Source of the DNA: an uncultured Bacteroidales bacterium
Lineage (GTDB): Bacteria > Bacteroidota > Bacteroidia > Bacteroidales > UBA932
Length of the DNA: 42,430 bases
Assembly (NCBI GenBank): GCA_946187975.1
Contig: CAMHTE010000006.1
Coordinates: forward strand, 1 to 42,430
Direction of reading: 5' to 3'
A program made the position numbers and the translations under genes. Below the pieces are notes generated by a model, which was not told the DNA's origin, searched no databases, and saw only the letters and a list, made by a program, of their open reading frames with translations. This document shows, piece after piece, positions 18,199 through 27,826 of the stretch (position 1 is its first letter; each line of letters opens with the position of its first letter).

Positions 18199-19653
18199 CT
18201 ATTCCAATTGGAAGTCGTAGGGTGGCATTCGGTCGCCGATAAGCGGTTCGTACCTGAAATCCGGACCGCGTTTAGCATTAAACTCGTCCTGCACCTTCTT
18301 AAGCAAGGCCGGTTTCTGTATCAGATCTATTGCAGCCAGCGCCAGCACTTTGGCAGCGGTCACAAGGCCCTTGGTACCTATTGTGCTGCCGGCCACGGCG
18401 ACGTTCTGCCAGCTGTGGCCTGACGACCCGGGAATGAAGGTCTGTACCTCGAATCCACCGTTTGGCACGCACCACGATACGTCGCCCACATCGCTGGAAC
18501 TTCCTGTTCCGTATTTCATCTCAGGCTCCAGGGGCAGTGTACGATAGATAATGTCGAAAGGACGCGATTTGCTCTGGGTTTCATAAATCTCGCGTGCGAA
18601 CTGCATCTCCCGTTCGTCCCACTTCGGAGTTCCAACAGTCTCGAGTTTTTCCTGAAGCAAGGTTGCCAGAGTACGGTTATGTAGTTTGGACATGCTGCTG
18701 GAAAGGATTTCTATCTCGACACGGGTCTGGGTACCGAGAGCCGCCCCTTCTGCCGCCTGGCGCACCCATTCCACGAGGGGACGGAGCTGCGCCTGAGAAG
18801 GAGCGCGGGTGCCAAGATCAACACAAGCGTAATCCGGCACAACGTTCTGCGCCGCTCCGCCGTTCTTGTAGCGATAGCTTAACCTGCACCCTTCCGGTAT
18901 ATGTTCGCGCATCATGTTTATCATATGAGTGAACGCTTCCGCGGCATCCAGGGCCGACCTTCCGTCCCAGGGGTGGGCCGAAGCGTGAGCCGGCTTGCCG
19001 TAGAAACGCACGTCCATCGACACCCTATCGAGCCAGGGATTCACATATACGTATTGCCTGCTGCCAGGATGCCAGTCCAGCATCACATCCACCCCTTCGA
19101 AAAGACCGGAACGGGCCATATAAACCTTTCCGCCGCCGCCTTCTTCCGCAGGAGTGCCGAAGACCTTGATAGTGCAGTGCGCACCGGTGAAGTCCATCCA
19201 TTCCTTTATGGCAAGTGCCGCAGCCACGGAACCGGTTCCAAGCAGATTGTGCCCGCAGCCATGCCCCGGAAGACCTTCCACAAGTGCCTTACGATGCGAA
19301 ACCGTATCCTGGTTCAGCCCCGGAAGGGCGTCAAACTCTGCAAGGATACCGATAACCGGATGTCCACTGCCATATTCGGCCACGAAGGCCGTGGGCATGT
19401 CAGCCATGCCGGCCTGTACGGAAAAACCACCATCCCGCAGGGTCTTCTGCAGGAGGGCGGAACTTCTGGTTTCGTGGAAGCCAACTTCAGCATAGCCCCA
19501 TATCTGCTTCTGTATCCTGTCGTAATCGGCAAAATGAGCGTCTATATGGGCGAGCGCCTTTTCGGCACCGTTACTGCGTTTTTTAGCCCCGTTCGCCACA
19601 AAAGGAACCAGCATAAGGGCCACGCCCAGTAAAACAATATTTAATCTATTCAT
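18199..19653 (-). CDS. M20-family amidohydrolase (AbgB-like aminobenzoyl-glutamate/peptide hydrolase), probably exported
   Basis: MNRLNIVLLGVALMLVPFVANG signal; VIGILAEFDALPGLNQ, GHGCGHNLLGTGSVAAA, GTPAEEGGGGKVYM motifs. Confidence 0.9.
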   Translation of the reverse strand: MNRLNIVLLGVALMLVPFVANGAKKRSNGAEKALAHIDAHFADYDRIQKQIWGYAEVGFHETRSSALLQKTLRDGGFSVQAGMADMPTAFVAEYGSGHPVIGILAEFDALPGLNQDTVSHRKALVEGLPGHGCGHNLLGTGSVAAALAIKEWMDFTGAHCTIKVFGTPAEEGGGGKVYMARSGLFEGVDVMLDWHPGSRQYVYVNPWLDRVSMDVRFYGKPAHASAHPWDGRSALDAAEAFTHMINMMREHIPEGCRLSYRYKNGGAAQNVVPDYACVDLGTRAPSQAQLRPLVEWVRQAAEGAALGTQTRVEIEILSSSMSKLHNRTLATLLQEKLETVGTPKWDEREMQFAREIYETQSKSRPFDIIYRTLPLEPEMKYGTGSSSDVGDVSWCVPNGGFEVQTFIPGSSGHSWQNVAVAGSTIGTKGLVTAAKVLALAAIDLIQKPALLKKVQDEFNAKRGPDFRYEPLIGDRMPPYDFQLE

Positions 19654-19672
19654 ATTTACTCTATTAAGGCCC

Positions 19673-20605
19673 TTACCTCAACGTGTGCCGGCCAATTGAA
19701 CTCAGATAATCGATAAGCAGCTGCGGACGTTCCGAGAGGATTATGTCCGGCTCCATGCCGAGCATGCGCCCGTAAACCCCGGCGGGATCGTCGAATGCAG
19801 AATCGTCGTCCATCTTGGCGGAAACGCCTCCGCACATGCTCGGCCACAGGGTATTGAGCCAGATGTACGCACCCGCCGACTTTGCCCGCGCGATGACATC
19901 TTTTACCCCATCCACGGAACCGTTCCAGCATATCTCAAACGCGAAAAACGGGTCTTCCCATTTCAGGAAACGTTCGAAGTCCGACGATAGGGCCGGCCAA
20001 CGTTCGGAATCGTAGTTGATTATCGGAACATATATCAGGTTTTCCGCGTGCCGGGCAAAACGCTTCCGAAGCAACGCGGGGGATGCCTTTCCATTGAGCA
20101 GCACCTGCTCCTGCATCCCGCGTTCGATCACCATCGGGCATATCTGGTCGTAGTACGAGAACCCACGGTCGATGTTTACCAGGATGCGGTCCTTGCAGCA
20201 GTCCAGCACCTCTTCCAGGGTGGGCATTACAAGTTCGCGCTTGCGGATGTTGTTGCCAGCACGCAGACAGAAATGCCTAATGGAATCGAGGGTCATGGTT
20301 TCAATCTCCCCTTTTCCGCTGGTGGTGCGGTCGATCGTGGCGTCGTGGCAGATGACAAGATGTCCGTCAAGGGTGCGCCGCACATCGATTTCCACCATGT
20401 CCGCCCCCATTTTTATTGCTGACTCGATGGCAGGTATGGAGTTCTCCGGCTGGTTGCGCCAGTCGGCACGGTGAGCCGATACAAGCACATATGGAGAATC
20501 CGGGTCGCGAAGTTCCGCAAGGATACGGTCCGTCCGTGTCTGAGCCCCGGCTGGGAGGGTCAGACACAGGACAGAAAGCGAAAGGGCTGCTATTCGGGCG
20601 AGCAT
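19673..20605 (-). CDS. Glycerophosphodiester phosphodiesterase family protein, exported
   Basis: SAHRADWRNQPENSIPAIESAIKMGADMVEIDVRRTLDGHLVICHD GDPD catalytic block; N-terminal signal. Confidence 0.92.
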   Translation of the reverse strand: MLARIAALSLSVLCLTLPAGAQTRTDRILAELRDPDSPYVLVSAHRADWRNQPENSIPAIESAIKMGADMVEIDVRRTLDGHLVICHDATIDRTTSGKGEIETMTLDSIRHFCLRAGNNIRKRELVMPTLEEVLDCCKDRILVNIDRGFSYYDQICPMVIERGMQEQVLLNGKASPALLRKRFARHAENLIYVPIINYDSERWPALSSDFERFLKWEDPFFAFEICWNGSVDGVKDVIARAKSAGAYIWLNTLWPSMCGGVSAKMDDDSAFDDPAGVYGRMLGMEPDIILSERPQLLIDYLSSIGRHTLR

Positions 20606-21525
20606 AAGGTTTCGTTGACGTGGGAGTCGTAAATATGCCCTGCCGTATGCATAAGAGTGTTCTCGCTGGTTACGGAAAGCACGCTGTCGTCAGTCTTGGT
20701 ATAACTGATCTTCAGGCTTGCTATCGAACCTGTGGAACCGTTCGGAGCAGGAATGGCGAAGTAATAGTTTCCGGGCACGAAAGTAGAGCCCGAGGGAACC
20801 AGGTCAATTGACTGGATGGCGCCGGAAGTGGTTACAAGCGAATAACCACCGGTTTTGGTATTATAATTCATACAGGTACCACCGAGGAAATTCGCGGATG
20901 TAGTAGCTGCAGCACTGGTACTGAGTGTTATTTTCTTGATATCACTCCCTACTACGCCGACTTTAAGAAGCGCGCTTCCGAGATGGAAATGTATATGTCT
21001 GGTACTGAAATCGATGTCCGAATTCGTGCTGCCATTGGTGAATGCATACATCATCAGGACTCCGGACGACACTCCGTCCTTCACGCCTGTCTGAGTACAA
21101 CTGGAGGTATTGTCCCATCGGGGGCTGATACGGTCTGTCTTGAAATAAATCTGATATAATCCCGGGGTTCCGTAGAGTGCATATCCTGTGGTGGTCAGGT
21201 CTTCCGGAAGATAACCGGAGAAACTGACGCTGGTACCGCTCGCATCGGCCGTCAGTTCGTAAACGTTTACTCCGGGCGTACCGTTGGTTCCTATTACTAC
21301 GGAACCATTTGCAATGCTGGCCATGGGGCCCACATAAATAACATCCCCGGCCGACCACGAAACGCTAAGCCCGTCCAGGCCAGCCCTCGTAAGGTCACTC
21401 GAAGATACTTCAAAGGAAACCGGCACCAATTTTACGGGTGCGGGGGCAGACTCCTGCTTCTCGCAGGACAGGAATAATGCAGCGGCCGCAGCGAGGGCCA
21501 TGGTGATAATGACAATCTTCTTCAT
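20590..21525 (-). CDS. Fimbrillin-family-like lipoprotein
   Basis: MKKIVIITMALAAAAALFLSCEKQ lipobox; SSDLTRAGLDGLSVSWSAGDVIYVG pattern. Confidence 0.75.
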   Translation of the reverse strand: MKKIVIITMALAAAAALFLSCEKQESAPAPVKLVPVSFEVSSSDLTRAGLDGLSVSWSAGDVIYVGPMASIANGSVVIGTNGTPGVNVYELTADASGTSVSFSGYLPEDLTTTGYALYGTPGLYQIYFKTDRISPRWDNTSSCTQTGVKDGVSSGVLMMYAFTNGSTNSDIDFSTRHIHFHLGSALLKVGVVGSDIKKITLSTSAAATTSANFLGGTCMNYNTKTGGYSLVTTSGAIQSIDLVPSGSTFVPGNYYFAIPAPNGSTGSIASLKISYTKTDDSVLSVTSENTLMHTAGHIYDSHVNETLCSPE

Positions 21526-21530
21526 AAGGC

Positions 21531-21674
21531 TCAGGAATTAAAGAAACTAAATTCATCATCCTCCACGAACACTTCCACGCTCGCCGTAAGGAAAGACCCG
21601 GCCAATCTTACATTGACCTCTTCAATGCACGGAGCCTCATAAGGACGTGCAGACTTTTTTGTTTGTTTATTCAT
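21531..21674 (-). CDS. Small protein (47 aa) of YxxP type, immediately upstream of the fimbrillin-like lipoprotein
   Basis: Manual translation: MNKQTKKSARPYEAPCIEEVNVRLAGSFLTASVEVFVEDDEFSFFNS*; fits tightly between neighbours (5 nt gap to 21525) and is homologous to the small ORF at 37575-37700. Below the ORF-track cutoff. Confidence 0.7.
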   Translation of the reverse strand: MNKQTKKSARPYEAPCIEEVNVRLAGSFLTASVEVFVEDDEFSFFNS

Positions 21675-21691
21675 ATTGCACATTGCTTGAA

Positions 21692-23065
21692 TTATTTACA
21701 CTTGTACGGCCCGCTTATCGACTGCACCTTCATGCTCCTGTCCGAATCCGCGAGCATATAAACGTTGAATGTTCCTCCACCCTCGTCCACACGCACCAGG
21801 CAGTGCCCGTCCTTCCCGCGAATACGGGAAGCAATCGTAGCTCCCACCGTATTGAACGTGGAAGCGGCCATGTTAGTTATGAAAATATCCATGAGCGGAA
21901 GGTAATTGGACACTTCCGTCAGTTTATCCGGACGGGGCTGGGTGTCGGCCCAGGTGTTAACCACCCATACCTGAGGCTGGAAGTACTTCATTGCCGAACC
22001 GCCGTCGGCTCCGCAGCCATGCGTCTTGGTAACGCCGTGATGGTCAGCCTTCAGTACTTCCACCTTGCCACAGACCTGAGCGGTGGGAGTCTCTATGTCT
22101 TTCCATGCCAGGGAGGAGGAGCCGTTGTAGCAAAGGTCTCCTCCGAGGAAAGCGTCGAACTTGCCGTACGAAAGACGGAAGGCGGCGCTCATGGAATTTT
22201 CGTTAGGACAATTGTCGGCGGCATTTGAACCGTCCCCGGAAATCTTTGATTTATCCGGGAATCTCTTTACCGTGGCAGTGCCGGAACCCGTCCAGAGTTC
22301 CCCGTTTACCACAAGGTTCTGTATTATGCAGTCGGGATACTTCTCCGGACTGTGCTTCAGCACTATCTGGTCCGCCGAGCCCGCCTTGAACATCTCCGCC
22401 TTCAGTCCCTTGTTGGACACATGCCATTTTACCGCCGTAATGTAGTTGGAGCAGTTGTCGGCATTGCCCACGGCCTTGGTAGCCATGTCGAAGGGATAGT
22501 CGTAGTTGGGATACCCGCGGTCCATCAAAAGGCCTATCTTGAAGGTGTCCATTAGGTAGGCGAAACTCTGCTGCTTGTACGTATCGGAGCAGTCGGAAAC
22601 CGGTACGGCCGAACTCACCCCGCCGAAATGGTCGTTATGGAAGTGTGTGAGCAGGGCGTAGTCTATGTCGTAGTTGCCGGTCCATTTCATGCACTTCTTG
22701 ATGTAGTCGGCGATGAACTTGCCGTAATGCACGCCTTCCGCCCGCGGATCCCAGCGGGATCGGATTTCCGTGTTGATTATGGAGGAACCGCCTGTCGGGG
22801 TCATCGCCCCGGCGGCATCCACCAGGAACTGCGTACCGTCCGGGAGGATAATGAAAGTACATTCCCCCGCAGTGGTGTTTATAAAATGCAGGTCCAGCAT
22901 TCCCTGCTTCCAGGGAGAGATGACGGAACCCACGTTTTCGGAGGACGATCCGATCGAAGAGCCTCCGCCACCACTGCCACCCGAAGGGCCTATGTCCTTG
23001 GAGCCGCATCCGGCGAGCAGCAGGGCCGCAGGAACCAGGTATTTTGCAAGATTCGTGATGTGCAT
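21692..23065 (-). CDS. Metallo-beta-lactamase-fold lipoprotein
   Basis: PAALLLAGCGSK lipobox; ALLTHFHNDHFGGV HxHxDH motif; LKADHHGVTKTHG. Confidence 0.88.
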   Translation of the reverse strand: MHITNLAKYLVPAALLLAGCGSKDIGPSGGSGGGGSSIGSSSENVGSVISPWKQGMLDLHFINTTAGECTFIILPDGTQFLVDAAGAMTPTGGSSIINTEIRSRWDPRAEGVHYGKFIADYIKKCMKWTGNYDIDYALLTHFHNDHFGGVSSAVPVSDCSDTYKQQSFAYLMDTFKIGLLMDRGYPNYDYPFDMATKAVGNADNCSNYITAVKWHVSNKGLKAEMFKAGSADQIVLKHSPEKYPDCIIQNLVVNGELWTGSGTATVKRFPDKSKISGDGSNAADNCPNENSMSAAFRLSYGKFDAFLGGDLCYNGSSSLAWKDIETPTAQVCGKVEVLKADHHGVTKTHGCGADGGSAMKYFQPQVWVVNTWADTQPRPDKLTEVSNYLPLMDIFITNMAASTFNTVGATIASRIRGKDGHCLVRVDEGGGTFNVYMLADSDRSMKVQSISGPYKCK

Positions 23066-23066
23066 A

Positions 23067-24746
23067 TCAATAACCAGGATTTTGCGTAAGATTCTTGTTG
23101 GTCAGTATTTCGTCATTGGGTATAGGGAAGAGTTCCACGCGCGGGTTGTATTCGTGTACCACGTACCTCTCGATATAACCCTCGTTGTACATCTTCGTGA
23201 AATCGGCAAAGCCATCCTCGTCGATATCCGGGGCATAGGGCCAGTAATAATCGCCGTTGGCGACCATCTGCACCAGGCCGTCGCTGTTCTTGTGCCCGTA
23301 ATTGTGGTGGGAATAGGCCTTCTCGAACCAGCCCCAACGCTTGAGGTCGAACCAGCGGCGGTTTTCCCATGCGAATTCCACGCGGCGCTCCCTGCGGAGC
23401 ACACGGCGAAGCAGAACCTGATCGGTAACCGTGATGGCCGGATACGAACCAGTATCACCACGCGTGGTACCGTATGCGCGTGCTCTCACATCATTGATGG
23501 CGTCGAGTACGGACTGGTCTATGTCGTTTAATTCTATCTTCGCTTCCGCATACATCAGAAGAACGTCGGCATAGCGGATAATAATGTCGGGGTTTTCGTT
23601 GTAAAGGCCTTCGCGCCATTCGGTACGCCCTCCCTTCCTCAGGCAAGCGCTGTTGAACGCTGCGTACTGGTTGTTGGGCTTAATGTCCCTGTTAGTTACC
23701 ATCTTCCCGGACCATTCGTCATATACGGTCTTTACCGTGGGGTTGGGTTCGAAGACCACCCCCAGGTAAGTGGAGCCTGGAGCCACGAAAGTCTCGCAGC
23801 AGCGAGGATCGCGGTTCAAGTAGGGATTGTGCGGGTCGAACAGAGGAGACTCGTCTATCATCTTGCCGTCCGTGCACTCGTAGGCTGCAAGCAGGTCCCA
23901 GGAGGGTTGTGCAATGGCGGCGCCTCCCGCAGTTGCAGGGAGATAGTTCTTGATGCTCTGGTATTCCTTGTCGTAAAGCCTGGCGATGGCGAAGATAATC
24001 TCGGTGTTGAGTCCCTTCTCGCGGAACAAGCCTCCGTAACTAGGGTACAGGGAGTAGGCATCACTCTCCATCACCTCCTTGCAGGCATCCCTCGCTATCG
24101 CCCAGTCCTGCATGTTAAGCGCAAAGCGAGCCTTGAGCGACCTCGCCACATTGCAGTTAACACGAAAAACACCGTTGCCGCCGTTGTCGGCAGGCAGGTT
24201 GGCGATGGCATAGTCAAAGTCGGCGTAAACCTGGGTCTTGATTATGTTTTTGTCGGTCCTGGCCATCGTCATGGCCTCTTCCGGAGTGATGCTGTTAAGG
24301 TAGAAAGGCACGTCTCCGTAAAGTATGATCTGGCGTCCGTAGAGGTAGGCGCGGAAGAACATGGCCTCCGCCTTCAGCGCACGGAGAGATTCCGGGTCAC
24401 CGGCCTTTTCGATTGCTTCGATTACGCGTATGGCACGACTGATGCCCTTGTAAGAGTTCTCCCAATAGGCATTGACGCTCCATGTGCTGGTGACGTTCCC
24501 CTGGGTGTATTCGTAAATTTGGGTACGCTGGGACCAGTCGTCCGAACGTTTATCGCCCCACCATTGGTTATTGATCTTCCACAGGTAAATCCTATAAAGG
24601 TCGTTGAGGGAGGTGCGGATCTGCAACGCATTCTGGTTCCAGTTGTCGCTCGACGCCTGGGAAAGCGGGTTGAGGTCCAGGTCGGCGCAAGAAGCGGCAG
24701 CTGCCAGCACCAATGCAAATACTATGGTTTTAACTATCTTTTTCAT
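23067..24746 (-). CDS. SusD/RagB-family nutrient-binding lipoprotein
   Basis: LVLAAAASCADLDLNPLSQASSDNW; RAYLYGRQIILYGDVPFYL; VLLMYAEAKIELN; RRERRVEFAWENRRWFDLKRWG. Confidence 0.96.
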   Translation of the reverse strand: MKKIVKTIVFALVLAAAASCADLDLNPLSQASSDNWNQNALQIRTSLNDLYRIYLWKINNQWWGDKRSDDWSQRTQIYEYTQGNVTSTWSVNAYWENSYKGISRAIRVIEAIEKAGDPESLRALKAEAMFFRAYLYGRQIILYGDVPFYLNSITPEEAMTMARTDKNIIKTQVYADFDYAIANLPADNGGNGVFRVNCNVARSLKARFALNMQDWAIARDACKEVMESDAYSLYPSYGGLFREKGLNTEIIFAIARLYDKEYQSIKNYLPATAGGAAIAQPSWDLLAAYECTDGKMIDESPLFDPHNPYLNRDPRCCETFVAPGSTYLGVVFEPNPTVKTVYDEWSGKMVTNRDIKPNNQYAAFNSACLRKGGRTEWREGLYNENPDIIIRYADVLLMYAEAKIELNDIDQSVLDAINDVRARAYGTTRGDTGSYPAITVTDQVLLRRVLRRERRVEFAWENRRWFDLKRWGWFEKAYSHHNYGHKNSDGLVQMVANGDYYWPYAPDIDEDGFADFTKMYNEGYIERYVVHEYNPRVELFPIPNDEILTNKNLTQNPGY

Positions 24747-24751
24747 CTCTG

Positions 24752-27700
24752 TCAGAATTTAATGTCAAAGCCCAGGGTGTAGGTGCTTGCAATGTATGAA
24801 TTGGTAGTCTGCTCCGGGTCCCATCCCTTGAGGTAATGGTCGAAGCAGAAGGGGTCGTCCATGTTGAAGTAGACGCGGCAACCCTTGATTCCCACCTTCT
24901 TGAGTATGGAAGAAGGAAGGGTATATCCAACGTTGATATTCTTTATGCGCAGGAACGAACCGTCCATGAGCCAGTAGTCGGACATCTCGTAGTTGTTACT
25001 CTCAGCGGAAGACTCGCTCAGGCGCGGATAGATGGCCTTGCGGTTCTGCTCTTCGGTGTTGTACGCGCTCCAGTATTTGCCCTTAATCACTGCGGGCGGC
25101 GAAAGCCACTGCCCGGCGAAAGGCTGCACCATATAATAGTTAAGCCTGCTCAACTGCTTTCCAACGCCGTTGAATAGCACCCCGAAGCTCCAGTTCTTCC
25201 AGCCGAGGCTGACCGAACCTCCGTAAACGAAATGGGGAAGCGAACTTCCGAGTATGGTCTTGTCGTAGGCTGCACTCACAACCCCGTCCGGGTTTCCGGC
25301 CGGTCCGCTTATGTCGTCGTATCCGATGTCGCCCGGCGAGATGGTTGTGATAAGCTGGGTGGGAGCATCTATGACTGCAGCTTTGTTCTGGAGTATGCCT
25401 ATGCTCTTATACCCGTACCAGGCATTATATTCCTCCCCTTCCTTTATAATCTGGTCGCCGAGGAAAACGGTGCCCTTGAGATCGCCCATTATGGACTTGT
25501 AGTCGGAAATGTTGAAGTTGAGTCCGTACGAGAAGTCTCCGATGCGATCCTTCCAGCCGACCTTGAACTCCCAGCCACGGGTGAACATGGTGCCGCCATT
25601 CTGCGAAGGGTTGCCGTAACCTACGTAGGACGGGATGTTGATTTCCAGGAGCATGTCCCGCGTCTCCTTGTAATAGTAGTCGAGGGCTATGTCCAGCCTA
25701 TTGCCAAGCAGCGACGCGTCGAGTCCAAGGTCATAGGTGTAGGTGGTTTCCCACGTGATGTCCCGGACCGCATAGTCGGTTTGAGCACCGGAAAGCTGGG
25801 CCGTACTCTTGCTGCCGGAACCGTCGAACATTATAACGTCATGGAAAGTAACGTTTGCCTGGTAAGGATAGTCGCCTATGCGCTCGTTACCAAGCGTTCC
25901 CACCGAGGCCCTCAGTTTGAGGTAATCCACGAATCCCGCCTTACGCATGAATCCCTCCTCGGAAACTACCCATCCCAGCGATGCGGAAGGGAACCAGCCC
26001 CAGCGGTAGTTCCTGTGGAAACGCGAAGATCCGTCGGCGCGGACGTTGGCCTGAAGGTAGTAACGACCCTTGTAATTGTACATTGCGCGACCGAAGAAAG
26101 AACGGTAGGCATTATCCGTCGCATTACCAGTAACCGAGATTATCTTTCCGCTGGCTTCGTCGTATGTGGCAAGGTCCAGGTACGGGAAGTCCGGGAAGGC
26201 CATATTTGTAGCGGAGCCTGACTCGATTTCATAGTGGTAGCTGTAGTCTTCATAACCGGCCATCAGGTTGACGTTGTGGGCGTTGAGGAAACGGTTCTCG
26301 TAATTTGCCACCAGCTGGGTCTCCAGAGTGTTGAAGCCGTAACGCGACTCGGTAAGGTCATTGGTCTCGTGGTTCGCCGCGTAATCTATAATGAGGTTGG
26401 TATCATAAGCGTCGTAAATGGGCACCGCCTTGCTGAAATCCTTTTTCTGCGAAAGCGAGAAGGATGGACTGAGCGAGCCGGTAAGAGAGAAGCCATCAAA
26501 TAGTTTGTAACTCAGGGATATCTTACCCATGAAATACTCGTTAACCGTATGCACGTTCCCGCCATAAAGGAGGTTAGCAAGTGCGTTGGAGCCCCTTTTG
26601 CCTTCGGCCACGCGCCCGTCCGGATACTCGCCGAGATAAAGCCTGGGATACATGTTGGCGGCACGTATCGGAGTGGACTGGGGATCTTCCTTGGAAGCAT
26701 GCTTGATGGAAAGATCGAAGTCGCCGGAAAGTTTGGATGAAATGTTGAAACTGTTCTTCATCCTGGCAGTAAGCCGCTCGTAGTTGGAGCCTTCGTAAAT
26801 GGCGTCAGTCGATTCGTACGAGGCGGATACGCGGCTCTTGACAACCTTGTTGCCATAGCTCATGGATACATTGTGTCGCAGGGAAGTGGCGTAATTGTTG
26901 AGCATATGGGACTTCCAGTCGAAATCCGGATAAGTAATGGGGTCTATGCGATGGTTGGCCTCATAGTTCTCGATGTAACTCTGCGAATAAACCTGATAGT
27001 CTCCTCCGACAGGGTTGCCGGCATCGTTCCATTTATATTCGTTGAACATCTTCATATAAGTGACAGGATCGGTGATGTATTCCTGCCATTCGGTCGGACG
27101 TATTACGGAAAACTCGCCGTTATAGTTGATGTGCATGTCACCCTCTTTTGCCGACTTTGTGGTTATAAGGATGACCCCCGCCGCCGCCCTGGCTCCGTAA
27201 ATCGAAGCCGAGGCCGCATCCTTGAGCACCGTTATCTGTTCTACGTCACCGGGCGCTACCTGGTCGATGCTGCTCACAGCGATTCCGTCCACCAATATAA
27301 GGGGAGAATTGTCGCTCATGGTAGTGACGCCACGGATGGTAACGGTAGCGCTGGCCCCGGGCATGCTGCTGGAACGCGAAACCACCAGTCCGGGGACAGT
27401 TCCCTGTAGACTCTGTGAGATGTGGGTAACGCTTTGCTGCTCTATCACCGAGCCTTGGAGCACGCCTACCGAACCGGTAAGGTCCTTACGCTTTGCGCTA
27501 CCATAACCTATGGCCACCGCCTCTTCAAGTTCCAAGGCTTCCTCCTTCATAATGATGTCTCCTCCACGTCCGTTGTACACCACCTGGAGTTCGGCGTAGC
27601 CGAAGCAACTGATCTGAAGAGTATGGCCGGGTGCGACGCCTTCTACGGCGAATTTGCCGTTGTCATCGGTAACTCCCCATTTGCCGTTGTCCTTGTCCAG

Positions 27701-27814
27701 GACGGTGACGCCAGCCAGCGGTTGCGAGCTGCTGTCCACTACCCTGTCTTGGGCAAAAGCCAATACGGGAAGAAGGACTCCTAGTAAAATAATAAATATT
27801 CTTCTCATATTCAC
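24752..27814 (-). CDS. SusC/RagA-family TonB-dependent outer-membrane receptor
   Basis: CarboxypepD_reg-like N-domain, plug with VRGVTTMSDNSPLILVDGI, DAASASIYGARAAAGVILITTKSAKEG; terminal LGFDIKF. Confidence 0.97.
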   Translation of the reverse strand: MNMRRIFIILLGVLLPVLAFAQDRVVDSSSQPLAGVTVLDKDNGKWGVTDDNGKFAVEGVAPGHTLQISCFGYAELQVVYNGRGGDIIMKEEALELEEAVAIGYGSAKRKDLTGSVGVLQGSVIEQQSVTHISQSLQGTVPGLVVSRSSSMPGASATVTIRGVTTMSDNSPLILVDGIAVSSIDQVAPGDVEQITVLKDAASASIYGARAAAGVILITTKSAKEGDMHINYNGEFSVIRPTEWQEYITDPVTYMKMFNEYKWNDAGNPVGGDYQVYSQSYIENYEANHRIDPITYPDFDWKSHMLNNYATSLRHNVSMSYGNKVVKSRVSASYESTDAIYEGSNYERLTARMKNSFNISSKLSGDFDLSIKHASKEDPQSTPIRAANMYPRLYLGEYPDGRVAEGKRGSNALANLLYGGNVHTVNEYFMGKISLSYKLFDGFSLTGSLSPSFSLSQKKDFSKAVPIYDAYDTNLIIDYAANHETNDLTESRYGFNTLETQLVANYENRFLNAHNVNLMAGYEDYSYHYEIESGSATNMAFPDFPYLDLATYDEASGKIISVTGNATDNAYRSFFGRAMYNYKGRYYLQANVRADGSSRFHRNYRWGWFPSASLGWVVSEEGFMRKAGFVDYLKLRASVGTLGNERIGDYPYQANVTFHDVIMFDGSGSKSTAQLSGAQTDYAVRDITWETTYTYDLGLDASLLGNRLDIALDYYYKETRDMLLEINIPSYVGYGNPSQNGGTMFTRGWEFKVGWKDRIGDFSYGLNFNISDYKSIMGDLKGTVFLGDQIIKEGEEYNAWYGYKSIGILQNKAAVIDAPTQLITTISPGDIGYDDISGPAGNPDGVVSAAYDKTILGSSLPHFVYGGSVSLGWKNWSFGVLFNGVGKQLSRLNYYMVQPFAGQWLSPPAVIKGKYWSAYNTEEQNRKAIYPRLSESSAESNNYEMSDYWLMDGSFLRIKNINVGYTLPSSILKKVGIKGCRVYFNMDDPFCFDHYLKGWDPEQTTNSYIASTYTLGFDIKF

Positions 27815-27826
27815 GGATTATCTTTT

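Noticed and set aside
17794-18423. ORFs on both strands across the hairpin array (17794-18186 -, 17977-18423 +)
   Set aside because: Arg-rich translations lacking family features; region dominated by inverted repeats and overlaps the real M20 gene.
24752-27814. Phase-variable SusC shufflon
   Set aside because: No invertase gene, no partial SusC copies and no flanking inverted repeats seen in the window.
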